Shown here: positions 9,262 through 18,106 of the stretch, piece by piece
Numbering within the stretch: position 1 is the stretch's first letter
How the letters are laid out: each line of letters starts with the position of its first letter
Made by a program: the position numbers and the translations under genes
DNA from: JASHSH01 sp036490215
Lineage (GTDB): Bacteria; Pseudomonadota; Alphaproteobacteria; Rhodospirillales; Magnetospirillaceae
DNA: 64,000 nucleotides
Direction of reading: 5' to 3'
Assembly (NCBI GenBank): GCA_036490215.1
Contig: DASXEH010000029.1
Location: 1 to 64,000, forward strand
The notes under the pieces: generated by a model
What the model was told of the DNA's origin: nothing
The model's database searches: none
What the model saw: only the letters and a program-made list of their open reading frames with translations

Positions 9262-10839
9262 TCAGAAACTCAGGGCTTTGGCCTGCACAACATTGGGGAT
9301 GGCGCGAACCTTTTCGAGCAGCCCTTCGGCGATGCCCTGGTCGACCTGGATCAGCGCGATGGCGTCGCCGCCGGCCTGGTTGCGGCCGAGATGGAAGGTT
9401 GCCACGTTCACCCCTGCCTCGCCCAAAGTCGTGCCCAACCGGCCGATAAAGCCCGGCTTATCCTTGTTGGTCACGTAGAGCATGTGGGTGCTGAGTTCGG
9501 CCTCGATCGAGATGCCCTTGATCGAGACGATGCGCGGCCGCGTGCCGCCGAACAGCGTGCCGGCCACCGCGCGCGTCTGATGCTCGGTGGTCACGGTCAG
9601 CGTGATCAGCGTGTGGTAATCCGACGAGTCGGGATTGCGGGTCTCGGTGACTGTGATGTCGCGATCCTTGGCGATCACCGGCGCGTTGACCATGTTGACT
9701 GTCTCGACGAACGGCTTGAGCAGCCCTTCGAGAATGATGGCGCTCAGCGGCTTGGTGTTGAGATCGGCCACCTGCCCTTCATAGGCGATGGTGACCGAAC
9801 GCAGGCCATGCTCGGTGAGCTGGCCGGCAAAGCTACCCAATTGATGTGCGAGATCAAGATAAGGCTTCAGCTTGGGTGCATCTTCCGCAGAGATCGACGG
9901 CGTGTTGAGCGCGTTGGTCACCGCGCCCTTGAGCAGATAGTCCGACATCTGCTCGGCCACTTGCAGCGCGACGTTCTCCTGGGCCTCGGTGGTCGACGCG
10001 CCGAGATGCGGCGTGCAGATCACCTGTTCGAGCGCGAAGAGCGGATTGTTGGTCGCCGGCTCTTCTTTGAATACGTCGAGCGCCGCGCCGGCCACATGGC
10101 CCGACTCGATCGCCGCTTTGAGATCCTCCTCGACGACCAGGCCGCCGCGCGCGCAATTGATGATACGCACGCCCTTCTTGGTCTTGGCGATGGCTTTGGC
10201 GTCGATGATGCCGCGCGTGGCATCGGTCAGCGGCGTGTGCAGCGTGATGAAATCGGCACGCGGCAGAAGCTCGTCGAGCTCGACCTTCTCAACGCCCAGT
10301 GCCTTGGCGCGTTCGACCGAGAGGAACGGATCGTAGGCGATGACCTTCATCTTCAGGCCGATCGCGCGTTCCGCGACGATCGCGCCGATATTGCCGCAGC
10401 CGACTACGCCCAAGGTCTTGGCCGTCAGCTCGACGCCCATGAACTTCGACTTCTCCCACTTGCCGGCGCGGGTCGAGGCATTGGCTTGAGGGATGTCACG
10501 GGCCAGCGCGAACATCATCGCGATTGCGTGTTCGGCGGTGGTGATCGAATTGCCGAAGGGCGTGTTCATCACGATCACGCCGCGCGCGGTGGCGGCAGGG
10601 ATGTCGACATTGTCGACGCCGATGCCGGCGCGGCCGACCACTTTCAGCTTCTTCGCGGCCGACAGGATATCGGCCGTCACTTTTGTGTTGGAGCGGATAG
10701 CCAGACCATCGTAGTCGCCGATGACCGCCTTCAGCTCGTCGGGCTTCAGCCCGGTCTTCACATCGGTTTCGACGCCGCGATCCTTGAAAATCTGGACAGC
10801 CGCAGCGCTCAGCTTGTCGCTGATCAGGACTTTAGGCAT
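9262..10839 (-). CDS. serA: D-3-phosphoglycerate dehydrogenase
   Basis: 525 residues, the long SerA type. The ATG at 10839 (MPKVLISDKLS) has a GGGGGAG Shine-Dalgarno; a longer frame to 10866 would overlap a palindromic repeat. Domains: substrate and NAD-binding D-isomer dehydrogenase (about 1-315) with VGCGNIGAIVAERA as the Rossmann loop and catalytic HLGAST; an intervening ASB-type domain; and a C-terminal ACT domain (about 450-525; LYVTNKDKPGFIGRLGTTLG) for serine feedback. It catalyses the first step of serine synthesis. It lies downstream of serC on the same strand, separated by about 130 bases of repeat sequence. Confidence 0.96.
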   Translation of the reverse strand: MPKVLISDKLSAAAVQIFKDRGVETDVKTGLKPDELKAVIGDYDGLAIRSNTKVTADILSAAKKLKVVGRAGIGVDNVDIPAATARGVIVMNTPFGNSITTAEHAIAMMFALARDIPQANASTRAGKWEKSKFMGVELTAKTLGVVGCGNIGAIVAERAIGLKMKVIAYDPFLSVERAKALGVEKVELDELLPRADFITLHTPLTDATRGIIDAKAIAKTKKGVRIINCARGGLVVEEDLKAAIESGHVAGAALDVFKEEPATNNPLFALEQVICTPHLGASTTEAQENVALQVAEQMSDYLLKGAVTNALNTPSISAEDAPKLKPYLDLAHQLGSFAGQLTEHGLRSVTIAYEGQVADLNTKPLSAIILEGLLKPFVETVNMVNAPVIAKDRDITVTETRNPDSSDYHTLITLTVTTEHQTRAVAGTLFGGTRPRIVSIKGISIEAELSTHMLYVTNKDKPGFIGRLGTTLGEAGVNVATFHLGRNQAGGDAIALIQVDQGIAEGLLEKVRAIPNVVQAKALSF

Positions 10840-10863
10840 AGGACACTCCCCCTGGCGGTCGCT

Positions 10864-10971
10864 CATCCTTCGAGGCTCGCGAATGCTCGCACCTCAGGAT
10901 GAGGCTTATGTTGGCATCCCTCATGGTGAGGTGCTTTGCGGTCACGCATGACCGCAAAGCCTCGAACGATG
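10864..10971. repeat. Composite palindromic intergenic repeat between serC and serA
   Basis: Two tandem cruciform-like units. The first (10864-10903) runs CATCCTTCGAGG to CCTCAGGATGAGG. The second (about 10915-10971) contains a perfect 12-bp inverted repeat, GCTTTGCGGTCA (10933-10944) and TGACCGCAAAGC (10949-10960), around a 4-base loop, again flanked by CATC/GATG and GAGG/CCTC. From memory this resembles the CATCCTTCGAG...CTCAGGATGAGG repeat family common in Rhizobiales-type genomes. In the serC-serA transcript it could form a strong hairpin that tunes serA expression or protects the mRNA. Confidence 0.7.
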
Positions 10972-10972
10972 T

Positions 10973-12148
10973 TTAAGCTTTAGCGAGGAACTCAGCCTCG
11001 ACCTGGGCGAAGGCCCAGTCGAGCCAATCGGTCAGCGCTTCCATATCGGAAGCTTCCACTGTCGCCCCGCCCCAAATGCGCAAACCCGGAGGCGCGTCAC
11101 GGTAGCTGCCGATATCGAGGGCCACGCCCTCTTTCTCGAGCACCGACGCGATCTTCTTCGCCGCGGCCGCCTGATCTTCGGGCTTCAGCTTGGCAAAGAA
11201 CGGCGCCTTCACATTGAGGCAGATCGAGGTGCAGGAGCGGATCGTGGCGTCCTCGGCCAGGAAGCCGGCCCAGGCCGACTTGGCGACCCAGTTCTCGAGC
11301 ACCTTCAGGTTCTTTTCCGAACGCGCGATCAGGCCCTTCAGCCCGCCGACCGACTCGGCCCATTTGAGCGCGTCGATCTGGTCTTCGACCGCCAGCATCG
11401 AGGGCGTGTTGATCGTCTCGCCTTCGAAGATGCCGTCGATCAGCTTGCCGCCCTTGGTCATACGGAACAGCTTGGGCAATGGCCAGGCCGGCTTGTAGGA
11501 CTCGAGCCGAGCCACGGCGCGCGGGCTCAACGCCAGCATGCCATGCGCAGCCTCGCCGCCCAGCACCTTCTGCCAGGACCAGGTGACCACATCGAGCTTG
11601 TCCCAGGGCAGATCCATCGCGAACACGGCCGAGGTGGCGTCGCAGATCGCCAGGCCTTCACGGTCGGCGGCGATCCAATCGCCATTGGGAACGCGCACGC
11701 CCGAGGTGGTGCCGTTCCAGGTGAAGATGACGTCGTTCTTCCAATCGACCGAGGCGAGATCGACGATCTGGCCGTAATCGGCCGTCAGGGTACGAGCATC
11801 GGGCAGCTTGAGCTGCTTGACGATATCGGTCACCCAGCCTTCGCCGAAGCTTTCCCAAGCCAGCACATCGATACCGCGCGCGCCGAGCATCGACCACAGC
11901 GCCATTTCGACAGCGCCCGTGTCGGAACCGGCAACGATGCCCAGCTTCCAGTCGGCGGGCATGCCGAGAATCGATTTCGATTTGTTGATCACCTCGGCCA
12001 GCTTAGCCTTGCCGATCTTGGCACGGTGCGAACGGCCGATGGCGGCGTCGGCGAGAGCGGCAGTCGTCCAACCGGGACGCTTGGCGCAGGGGCCAGAGGA
12101 GAAATTGGAAACAGCCGGCCGAGTGGCCGGGCGCGTGGCAGAAGACAT
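10973..12148 (-). CDS. serC: Phosphoserine aminotransferase
   Basis: 391 residues of the alphaproteobacterial SerC type. The PLP lysine is Lys194 in SWQKVLGGEAAHG; the NFSSGPCAKRPGW start and WNGTTSGVRVPN loop are characteristic. It converts 3-phosphohydroxypyruvate plus glutamate to phosphoserine, and also acts in pyridoxal phosphate synthesis. The ATG at 12148 sits directly after a structured leader, and serA follows downstream. Both serine genes therefore probably answer to the same leader signal. Confidence 0.95.
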   Translation of the reverse strand: MSSATRPATRPAVSNFSSGPCAKRPGWTTAALADAAIGRSHRAKIGKAKLAEVINKSKSILGMPADWKLGIVAGSDTGAVEMALWSMLGARGIDVLAWESFGEGWVTDIVKQLKLPDARTLTADYGQIVDLASVDWKNDVIFTWNGTTSGVRVPNGDWIAADREGLAICDATSAVFAMDLPWDKLDVVTWSWQKVLGGEAAHGMLALSPRAVARLESYKPAWPLPKLFRMTKGGKLIDGIFEGETINTPSMLAVEDQIDALKWAESVGGLKGLIARSEKNLKVLENWVAKSAWAGFLAEDATIRSCTSICLNVKAPFFAKLKPEDQAAAAKKIASVLEKEGVALDIGSYRDAPPGLRIWGGATVEASDMEALTDWLDWAFAQVEAEFLAKA

Positions 12149-12220
12149 ATAAACCCTCCCTTACAAGAGGGACGCGACCCGTTGGGAGGTCGTGGCCCGG
12201 GCGGACAATGCCCGGGATTC
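12149..12220 (-). promoter_or_regulatory. Structured serC 5' leader (candidate serC RNA motif)
   Basis: Read on the minus strand the leader forms three successive hairpins. The first is CCCGGGC/GCCCGGG (12210-12216 with 12196-12202). The second is CGACC/GGTCG (12175-12192 overall) with a pyrimidine/purine loop CCTCCCAAC. The third is TCCCT/AGGGA (12157-12172), whose 3' arm carries the AAGGGAGGG Shine-Dalgarno just before the ATG. A conserved serC leader motif is known from Alphaproteobacteria (Rfam serC family), and position, gene and hairpin layout fit. Sequestering of the ribosome-binding site suggests translational control; the ligand is unknown. Confidence 0.6.
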
Positions 12221-12262
12221 CCCAAAACCGTCAATGGGCTTCAAAAAGGCAGGTTCGCTGAC

Positions 12263-12358
12263 TTACTCGTCGCCCGAGCGCATCTCCAGCCACATCGCGT
12301 TGAGCACGGCGAAGGCTGCGGCGAAGGCGAGGCCCAGAACCCAGGTGAAATACCACAT
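12263..12358 (-). CDS. cydX: Cytochrome bd oxidase small subunit CydX
   Basis: 31 residues from the ATG at 12358 with GGGAG upstream. It is a single membrane helix with the hallmark MWYFTWVLGLAFA start and a charged C-terminus. CydX/YbgT stabilises haem binding in CydAB. It starts 14 bases after the cydB stop and completes the operon. It is easily missed because a long shadow frame covers it. Confidence 0.9.
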   Translation of the reverse strand: MWYFTWVLGLAFAAAFAVLNAMWLEMRSGDE

Positions 12359-12372
12359 GCGCTCGGCTCCCT

Positions 12373-13500
12373 TCAGTACGAGTGGTGGTCGGCGTTGACC
12401 GACTCGGCGGTCACCGGTCCACGCAAGACGCGATACACATAGCTGGTGTAGGCGATGATGATCGGCATGAAGATCACCACCACACCCAGCATCACCCACA
12501 ATGTGAGCTTGCTCGACGACGCGTTCCAGAGCGTGAGGCTCATTGCCGGATCGCTCGATGACGGCAGCAAAAACGGGAACAAGGTCAGCCCCGCCGAAGC
12601 GATGACGCCGAGCGGCACCAGCGCGCTTGAGATCAGAGCCAACAATGAATGGCGCCGCGAAAACGCCACCGCCAGCGCCACGCCGAGATAGGCGACGAAG
12701 GGCGCGAGCCAGAAGGCCGGGTTCGAGCCGAACCGCGTACCCCAGGCACCGAGGCCCGCGGCTGCGTGACCGGCGAGCGGACTCGACAGGCCATTGTGAT
12801 CGACCCCCTCGCCCATCGCATAGCCGGGAAGATGGCTCATCCAGATACCGGCGACGGTGAAGAGGATCACGAACGCCAATCCGGCCCACGGAATCGTCGC
12901 CCGCGCACGACGCGCGACCTCATCCGAAGCTTTGTAGGCAAGCCAGCTTGCGCCATGCAGGCCGATCATCGAAAGGCTGATCAATCCGCTGAGCAGCGCG
13001 AATGGATTAAGTAGGCTGATCAAACTGATCGTCGGCATGAAGCGCGCGTCGGGCGCAAAGCTGAACGGCACGCCGACGAAGAGATTGCCAAACGCGATGC
13101 CGAACACCAGCGACGGCACTACACCGCCGATCACCAGCGCACAATCCCACAACGTCCGCCAGCGCGGATCATCGATCTTGCTGCGGAACTTGAAGCCCAC
13201 CGGCCGCAGGATTAGCGAAGCCAGTGCCAACAGCATCGCGAGATAGAAGCCGGAGAACGCCGCGGCATAGAGAATCGGCCAGGCGGCGAAGATCGCGCCG
13301 GCACCGGTGATCAGCCAAACCTGATTGCCTTCCCAGACCGGGCCGACCGTGTTGATCGCAATGCGCCGCTCGATATCGGTGCGCGCGACGATTGGCAGCA
13401 GCGCCGCGGTGCCGAGATCGAACCCATCCATCGCCGCGAAGCCGATCAGCAGCACGCCGAGCAACACCCACCAGATGATGCGCAGGGTTTCGTAGTCCAT
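12373..13500 (-). CDS. cydB: Cytochrome bd ubiquinol oxidase subunit II
   Basis: 375 residues with about eight or nine membrane helices. The conserved start MDYETLRIIWWVLLG, GFAAMDGFDLG and NTVGPVWEGNQVWLI identify CydB. It forms the high-affinity terminal oxidase with CydA and CydX, reducing oxygen with quinol. It begins three bases after cydA, so the two genes are one operon. No cydDC assembly genes are nearby. Confidence 0.97.
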   Translation of the reverse strand: MDYETLRIIWWVLLGVLLIGFAAMDGFDLGTAALLPIVARTDIERRIAINTVGPVWEGNQVWLITGAGAIFAAWPILYAAAFSGFYLAMLLALASLILRPVGFKFRSKIDDPRWRTLWDCALVIGGVVPSLVFGIAFGNLFVGVPFSFAPDARFMPTISLISLLNPFALLSGLISLSMIGLHGASWLAYKASDEVARRARATIPWAGLAFVILFTVAGIWMSHLPGYAMGEGVDHNGLSSPLAGHAAAGLGAWGTRFGSNPAFWLAPFVAYLGVALAVAFSRRHSLLALISSALVPLGVIASAGLTLFPFLLPSSSDPAMSLTLWNASSSKLTLWVMLGVVVIFMPIIIAYTSYVYRVLRGPVTAESVNADHHSY

Positions 13501-13503
13501 GGC

Positions 13504-15066
13504 TTACTTCCCATGCCGATAGTAGGACGGCGCGGCTGGCGACGCCTGCTTCGGCGCCTCGTCCTGCGGCCCGATGCGGATATAGCGCTGCAGCAGAAAG
13601 ATATCGGCGATCGCCAAGGTCGAATAGAACAGCACGAAGACGATCAAGCTGGTGATCACATTGCCCGGATCGGTGGCCGACACGGCGACACGAGTCGGCA
13701 GCACACCCACAATCGACCAGGGCTGGCGGCCATATTCGGCAACGATCCAGCCGAACTCCGCCGCTACCCAAGGTAAGGGCAAGGTCGCGCAGGCCGCATA
13801 GAGGAACAGCTTATAGCGCTCCAACTGCCGCCGCGCCGACAGCCAGAACGCCGTGGCGAACAGCAGGATGAACCAGAAACCCAAGCCCACCATGAAGCGG
13901 AACAGCCAGAACAGCACCGGCACATTGGGAATGGTCGAAGCGGCCGCTTCGTCCATCTGGCCTGGCGTCGCGTTCTCGATGTCGGGCCGGATGTGCTTCA
14001 GCAGCAGTGCGTAGCCGAGATCGCCGGCATGGTCGGTCACGGTCTGGCGCAGATCCTTATTCGTCGGATCGGCGCGCAATTTGTCGAGCGTGGTGTAGGC
14101 GATCAGGCCGCTCGTAATCCGTCTCCGCGCCTCGGCCACCAGATCCTCGATGCCGGGAATGGTGCGGTCGGCCGAACGGGTCACCATCAGCCCTTCGAGC
14201 CAGGGAATAGTGATCGCGTAATCGGTGTGACGCTCTTTCATGTTCGGCCAACCGAGCAGCGTGAACGTGGCCGGCGCCGGTTCGGTCTTCCACATCGCCT
14301 CCATCGCGGCGATCTTCATCTTCTGGTTAAGCCCGGCTGTGTAGCCGCTCTCGTCACCCAGCACGACGACCGAGAGCGCTGCGGCCAGGCCGAAACTGGC
14401 CGCCACCGTCATCGAGCGTAGCGCCAACGCGCGATGCTGTCCGCGCAGCAGATACAAGGCCGAGATCGCCAGCACAAAGACCGAGCCGGTGACATAGCCG
14501 GCGCTGACCGTGTGAACGAATTTGTCCTGCGCCACGGGGTTGAACAGAACTTCCTTGAAGTCGTCCACCTCCATGCGCATCGTGTCGAAATTGAAATGTG
14601 CGCCCACCGGATTCTGCATCCAGCCATTGGCGATCAGAATCCACAGTGCCGAGAAATTTGTCGCAATCGCCAGCGTCCAGGTGCTGGCCAGATGCGCCAC
14701 TTTCGAGACCTTGCCCCAGCCGAAGAAGAATAGGCCGACGAAGGTGGCTTCCATGAAGAAGGCCATCAGCCCTTCGATCGCCACCGGCGCGCCGAACACG
14801 TCGCCGGCATACTGCGAGAAATAGGCCCAGTTGGTGCCGAACTGGAATTCCATGGTGATGCCGGTGGCAACGCCCATGGCAAAATTGATGCCGAACAGCA
14901 GGCCCCAGAATTTCACCATGTCGCGCCAGATGGTGCGGCCGGTCATGACATAAACGGTCTCCATGATCCCAAGCAGGATCGAGAGTCCGAGCGTCAGAGG
15001 GACGAAGAGGAAATGATAAAGCGCTGTCAGCGCAAATTGGAGACGCGAAAGGTCTACAACGTCCAT
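13504..15066 (-). CDS. cydA: Cytochrome bd ubiquinol oxidase subunit I
   Basis: 520 residues, close to the long form in E. coli. His18 in LTALYHFLFVPLTLG is the haem b595 ligand position, and GRQPW near residue 440 is the conserved motif of the quinol/haem side. Many membrane helices flank a periplasmic Q-loop region (roughly 250-320). It is first gene of cydABX. The oxidase supports respiration at low oxygen and stress resistance. The divergent YbiB-like gene starts 84 bases away, and that gap must hold the cyd promoter. Confidence 0.96.
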   Translation of the reverse strand: MDVVDLSRLQFALTALYHFLFVPLTLGLSILLGIMETVYVMTGRTIWRDMVKFWGLLFGINFAMGVATGITMEFQFGTNWAYFSQYAGDVFGAPVAIEGLMAFFMEATFVGLFFFGWGKVSKVAHLASTWTLAIATNFSALWILIANGWMQNPVGAHFNFDTMRMEVDDFKEVLFNPVAQDKFVHTVSAGYVTGSVFVLAISALYLLRGQHRALALRSMTVAASFGLAAALSVVVLGDESGYTAGLNQKMKIAAMEAMWKTEPAPATFTLLGWPNMKERHTDYAITIPWLEGLMVTRSADRTIPGIEDLVAEARRRITSGLIAYTTLDKLRADPTNKDLRQTVTDHAGDLGYALLLKHIRPDIENATPGQMDEAAASTIPNVPVLFWLFRFMVGLGFWFILLFATAFWLSARRQLERYKLFLYAACATLPLPWVAAEFGWIVAEYGRQPWSIVGVLPTRVAVSATDPGNVITSLIVFVLFYSTLAIADIFLLQRYIRIGPQDEAPKQASPAAPSYYRHGK

Positions 15067-15150
15067 AACGTGCCCCTTTTTCTACGAGGAGAGGCTCCAA
15101 CCAATCGCCCAAGATGGTATCATGAAGCTGCCGTCAACCACCAGCATCGC

Positions 15151-16167
15151 ATGAACATGGCATCCATCGAAGAACACCCCTTCGCGCAATTTGTGCGTGC
15201 CTTGGGCAAAGGGCCGCAACTCGCACGTCATCTGACGGAAGATGAAGCGCGCGAAGCCGGCAGAATGATCATGAGAAACGATATCGAGCCGATTCAGCTC
15301 GGCGCGTTTCTCTGCCTGATGCGCGTGATGGGCGAGACGCCGGAAGAGCTCGCCGGTCTTGTCATGGCTGCGCGCGAGGTGTTGCACCGTCCCGCCGGCG
15401 CACCGACCGCCGATATCGATTGGCCGGCCTATGCGGGGAAGAAAAATCGCCTGCCCTGGTTCGTGCTGACGGCTCTCCTGCTCGCAGGGGCCGGCATCCG
15501 CGTGGCGATGCATGGCGGCGCGGAGCACACGGCCGGGCGGCTGTTCACAGAGTCTGCAATCGCCGCACTCGGTATCGCGCCAGCGCGATCGATGGATGAA
15601 GCCGCAGCGCAGCTCACATCGCACTGCTTCACCTATGTGCCGCTCGATGTGATCAGCGCGCGGCTGGGCGAGTTGCTGACGCTGAAACCCATCATCGGCC
15701 TGCGCAGTCCGTTCCACACCGTGGCCAAGGCGCTCAATCCCTTTGACGCAGCGTGCCAGATGATTGGCGTCGCGCACCCGCCCTATCGCCCGCTGCATCA
15801 GACCACTGGCCTACTGGTTCGCCAGGCACGCATGGCCGTGTTCAAGGGTGATGGCGGCGAAGCCGAACGGCGGCCGGAGAAGCCACTCGATGTCGCGCTG
15901 GTCAACGGCCTGTCGATGACCGAAGAAACCTGGCCGCCGCTGCTCAACGTGGCCAGCCTGCCTCACGAGGATCCGGCCGATCTCGACCGCCTACGCGGCG
16001 TTTGGAACGGCACGGTCAGTGACTCGGTGGCCGAGACCATGGTCACCGGCACGGCGGCCATCGCCCTCAAAGCGATGGGCCGTGCTACGACACAGGACGA
16101 AGCGCAGGTTCTGGCCGAGACCTTCTGGCATGAGCGCGACAAGGATGCGCTCAGAGGTGCGGCGTAA
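15151..16167 (+). CDS. ybiB: YbiB/TrpD2-like glycosyltransferase-family protein
   Basis: 338 residues from ATG 15151 (alternative ATG at 15157). It has the anthranilate phosphoribosyltransferase fold: an N-terminal helical part with EDEAREAGRMIMRNDIEPIQLGAFL, then MHGGAEHTAGR and LIGLRSPFHTVAKALNPFDA. The catalytic PRPP/anthranilate residues of true TrpD (GTGGD) are replaced, as in the YbiB/TrpD2 group. E. coli YbiB binds nucleic acids and is linked to the LexA regulon; a TrpD role is unlikely. It is divergent from cydA and stands alone. Confidence 0.8.
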   Translation: MNMASIEEHPFAQFVRALGKGPQLARHLTEDEAREAGRMIMRNDIEPIQLGAFLCLMRVMGETPEELAGLVMAAREVLHRPAGAPTADIDWPAYAGKKNRLPWFVLTALLLAGAGIRVAMHGGAEHTAGRLFTESAIAALGIAPARSMDEAAAQLTSHCFTYVPLDVISARLGELLTLKPIIGLRSPFHTVAKALNPFDAACQMIGVAHPPYRPLHQTTGLLVRQARMAVFKGDGGEAERRPEKPLDVALVNGLSMTEETWPPLLNVASLPHEDPADLDRLRGVWNGTVSDSVAETMVTGTAAIALKAMGRATTQDEAQVLAETFWHERDKDALRGAA

Positions 16168-16182
16168 TCACTTCAGTACGAT

Positions 16183-16267
16183 CGTCATGCCCGGCCTCGT
16201 GCCGGGCATCCACGTCTTTGCCTCAACAAGGAAGTCGTGGATGGCCGGGACAAGCCCGGCCATGACG
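16183..16267. repeat. 85-base cruciform REP-like element
   Basis: The outer arms CGTCATG (16183-16189) and CATGACG (16261-16267) enclose two sub-hairpins: CCCGGCCTCGTGCCGGG, and GGCCGGGACAAGCCCGGCC, with CATCCACG and CGTGGATG pairing between them. The GTCATGCCCGG...CCGGGCATCCACG pattern is familiar from many alphaproteobacterial intergenic regions. It lies between convergent genes (ybiB-like and the decarboxylase) and may act as a bidirectional terminator. Confidence 0.75.
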
Positions 16268-16297
16268 AATATGTGAATGGCGACTTATGCCGAGTCG

Positions 16298-17065
16298 CTA
16301 TCCCGCCACGCTGAACGCGACGTGGCCCAGGCCTTCGACCGAGTTGCGCACATGGATGCCGGGCACCAGCGGCTGGGCGGCGGTGGCGGCACCCGCCATC
16401 ACCACCCAGCCGGCTTCGAGGCGGAACCCCGCCTTGCCCACCATGCGCGCGGCGGCCACCAGCGAGCGCAGCGGATCGCCCAGGATCGCGGCGGTCGAAC
16501 CGATCTGCACCGGACGGCCGTCGAACTCCATGATCATCCCGCGGTTGGAGAGATCCGCGATCGGATCGTTCCAGGCGCCGATTACGAAACCCGAGGACGA
16601 AGCGTTATCGGCCACCACATCGGGCAGCGTGAATTTGAAGTTCTCGTAGCGCGAGTCGATGATCTCCATCGCCGGCGCCACAGCCGCGATCGCCGTCACC
16701 GCCTCGGCCGGCGAGATCGCACCGGACAAGGGCCTCTTCAGCAGGAAAGCGACTTCCGGCTCGACGCGCGGATGCACATAGCTCTTCAAATTAATCGTGC
16801 CGCCATCCTCGACGCGCATCGCATCGGTGAGCTGGCCCCAGATCACCTCGTCGACATTCACCTGGATCATCTTGGCACGGCTGGTCAGGCCCATCTTGAT
16901 GCCGACCTGCTTTTCGCCGCGCGCCAGACGCCGCTGGAACGCCAAGGCCTGGATCGCATAGCCCTCGTCGGGCGAAAGCTCGTTGGTGAGGGTCAGCTGC
17001 GGCACGGCGCTGGCCGTGCGTGCCGCCTCGTCGACGGTTTCGGCCAGTTGTACGAAATCGGTCAT
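16298..17065 (-). CDS. dmpH: 2-oxo-3-hexenedioate (4-oxalocrotonate) decarboxylase
   Basis: 255 residues of the fumarylacetoacetase/hydratase fold. KMGLTSRAKMIQVNVDEVIWGQLTDAM and HPRVEPEVAF are the features that separate the decarboxylase (DmpH/XylI/NahK/NbaG) from the closely related hydratase present four genes upstream. It decarboxylates 4-oxalocrotonate to 2-oxopent-4-enoate. Its ATG overlaps the aldolase stop by four bases. The decarboxylase and hydratase of this pathway usually form one complex. Confidence is lower in the sub-family than in the fold. Confidence 0.85.
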   Translation of the reverse strand: MTDFVQLAETVDEAARTASAVPQLTLTNELSPDEGYAIQALAFQRRLARGEKQVGIKMGLTSRAKMIQVNVDEVIWGQLTDAMRVEDGGTINLKSYVHPRVEPEVAFLLKRPLSGAISPAEAVTAIAAVAPAMEIIDSRYENFKFTLPDVVADNASSSGFVIGAWNDPIADLSNRGMIMEFDGRPVQIGSTAAILGDPLRSLVAAARMVGKAGFRLEAGWVVMAGAATAAQPLVPGIHVRNSVEGLGHVAFSVAG

Positions 17066-18102
17066 TGGGCGGCCTTTCCGGCTTCACGGGCCTTCACGAG
17101 ATCGAGCGCCACGTCGACGATCATGTCTTCCTGGCCGCCAACCATGCGGCGCCGGCCGAGTTCGACCAGAATGTCGCGCGCATCGACGCCATAGGTCGAG
17201 CTGGCCCGTTCCGCATGGCGCAGGAAGCTCGAATAGACGCCGGCATAACCCAGCGACAGCGACTCGCGATCGACCCGCACCGGGCGGTCCTGCAGCGGCC
17301 GTACCAGATCGTCGGCGGCATCCATCAGCTTGAACAGATCGCAGCCATGGTTCCAGCCGAGGCGATCGAACACGGCCACGGCGATCTCGAGCGGTGCATT
17401 GCCCGCCCCCGCGCCCATGCCCGAGAGCGACGCATCGACACGGATCGCACCGTTCTGCACGGCGGCCACCGAGTTGGCCACGCCCATCGAGAGATTGTGA
17501 TGCGCATGGATGCCGATCTGCGTTTCGGGCTTCAATTCGCCGCGGAAACGCTTCACGCGCTCAGCTGCCTGATCCGGCAGCAGCGCGCCGGCCGAGTCGG
17601 TCACATAGACGCAGGTCGCGCCGTAGGATTCCATCAGCTTGGCCTGTTCGACCAGTTTCTCGGCCGGGATCATATGCGCCATCATCAGGAAGCCGACCGT
17701 GTCCATACCGATCGACCGCGCCGTCTCGATATGCTGCTTCGAGATATCGGCTTCGGTGCAATGGGTGGCAACGCGCACACTGCGCGCACCGGCGTGATAG
17801 GCCTCTTTCAAATCTTCCTTGGTGCCGATGCCGGGGATCAGCAAGGTCGTCACCTTGGCGTGCTTCACCGCGCCGGCCACCGTCTCGATCCAGTTGAGAT
17901 CGGTGTGGCTGCCGAAGCCGTAGTTGAAGCTGGAGCCGGCGATGCCGTCGCCATGGCTGATCTCGATCGCATCGACCTTGGCGGCATCGAGCGCGCTGGC
18001 GATTTTGATCAGAACCGCGGGATCGTATTGGTGCCGCAGCGCATGCATGCCGTCGCGCAGCGTGACGTCGCAGATGTAGAGTTTCGAATCAGGATAAGCC
18101 AT
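17062..18102 (-). CDS. dmpG: 4-hydroxy-2-oxovalerate aldolase
   Basis: 346 residues with an HMGL-like TIM barrel. CDVTLRDGMHALRHQ carries the catalytic Arg/Asp and metal ligand, and GIHAHHNLSMGVANS carries the His metal ligands. It splits 4-hydroxy-2-oxovalerate into pyruvate and acetaldehyde, and in the known DmpFG complex the aldehyde is channelled directly to the dehydrogenase encoded just upstream, four bases away. The C-terminal communication domain is present at full length. Confidence 0.95.
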   Translation of the reverse strand: MAYPDSKLYICDVTLRDGMHALRHQYDPAVLIKIASALDAAKVDAIEISHGDGIAGSSFNYGFGSHTDLNWIETVAGAVKHAKVTTLLIPGIGTKEDLKEAYHAGARSVRVATHCTEADISKQHIETARSIGMDTVGFLMMAHMIPAEKLVEQAKLMESYGATCVYVTDSAGALLPDQAAERVKRFRGELKPETQIGIHAHHNLSMGVANSVAAVQNGAIRVDASLSGMGAGAGNAPLEIAVAVFDRLGWNHGCDLFKLMDAADDLVRPLQDRPVRVDRESLSLGYAGVYSSFLRHAERASSTYGVDARDILVELGRRRMVGGQEDMIVDVALDLVKAREAGKAAQ

Positions 18103-18106
18103 GGCG

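Noticed and set aside
9034..10902. 622-residue plus-strand open frame
   Set aside because: Antisense shadow across serA and the start of hisZ; no protein-like motifs.
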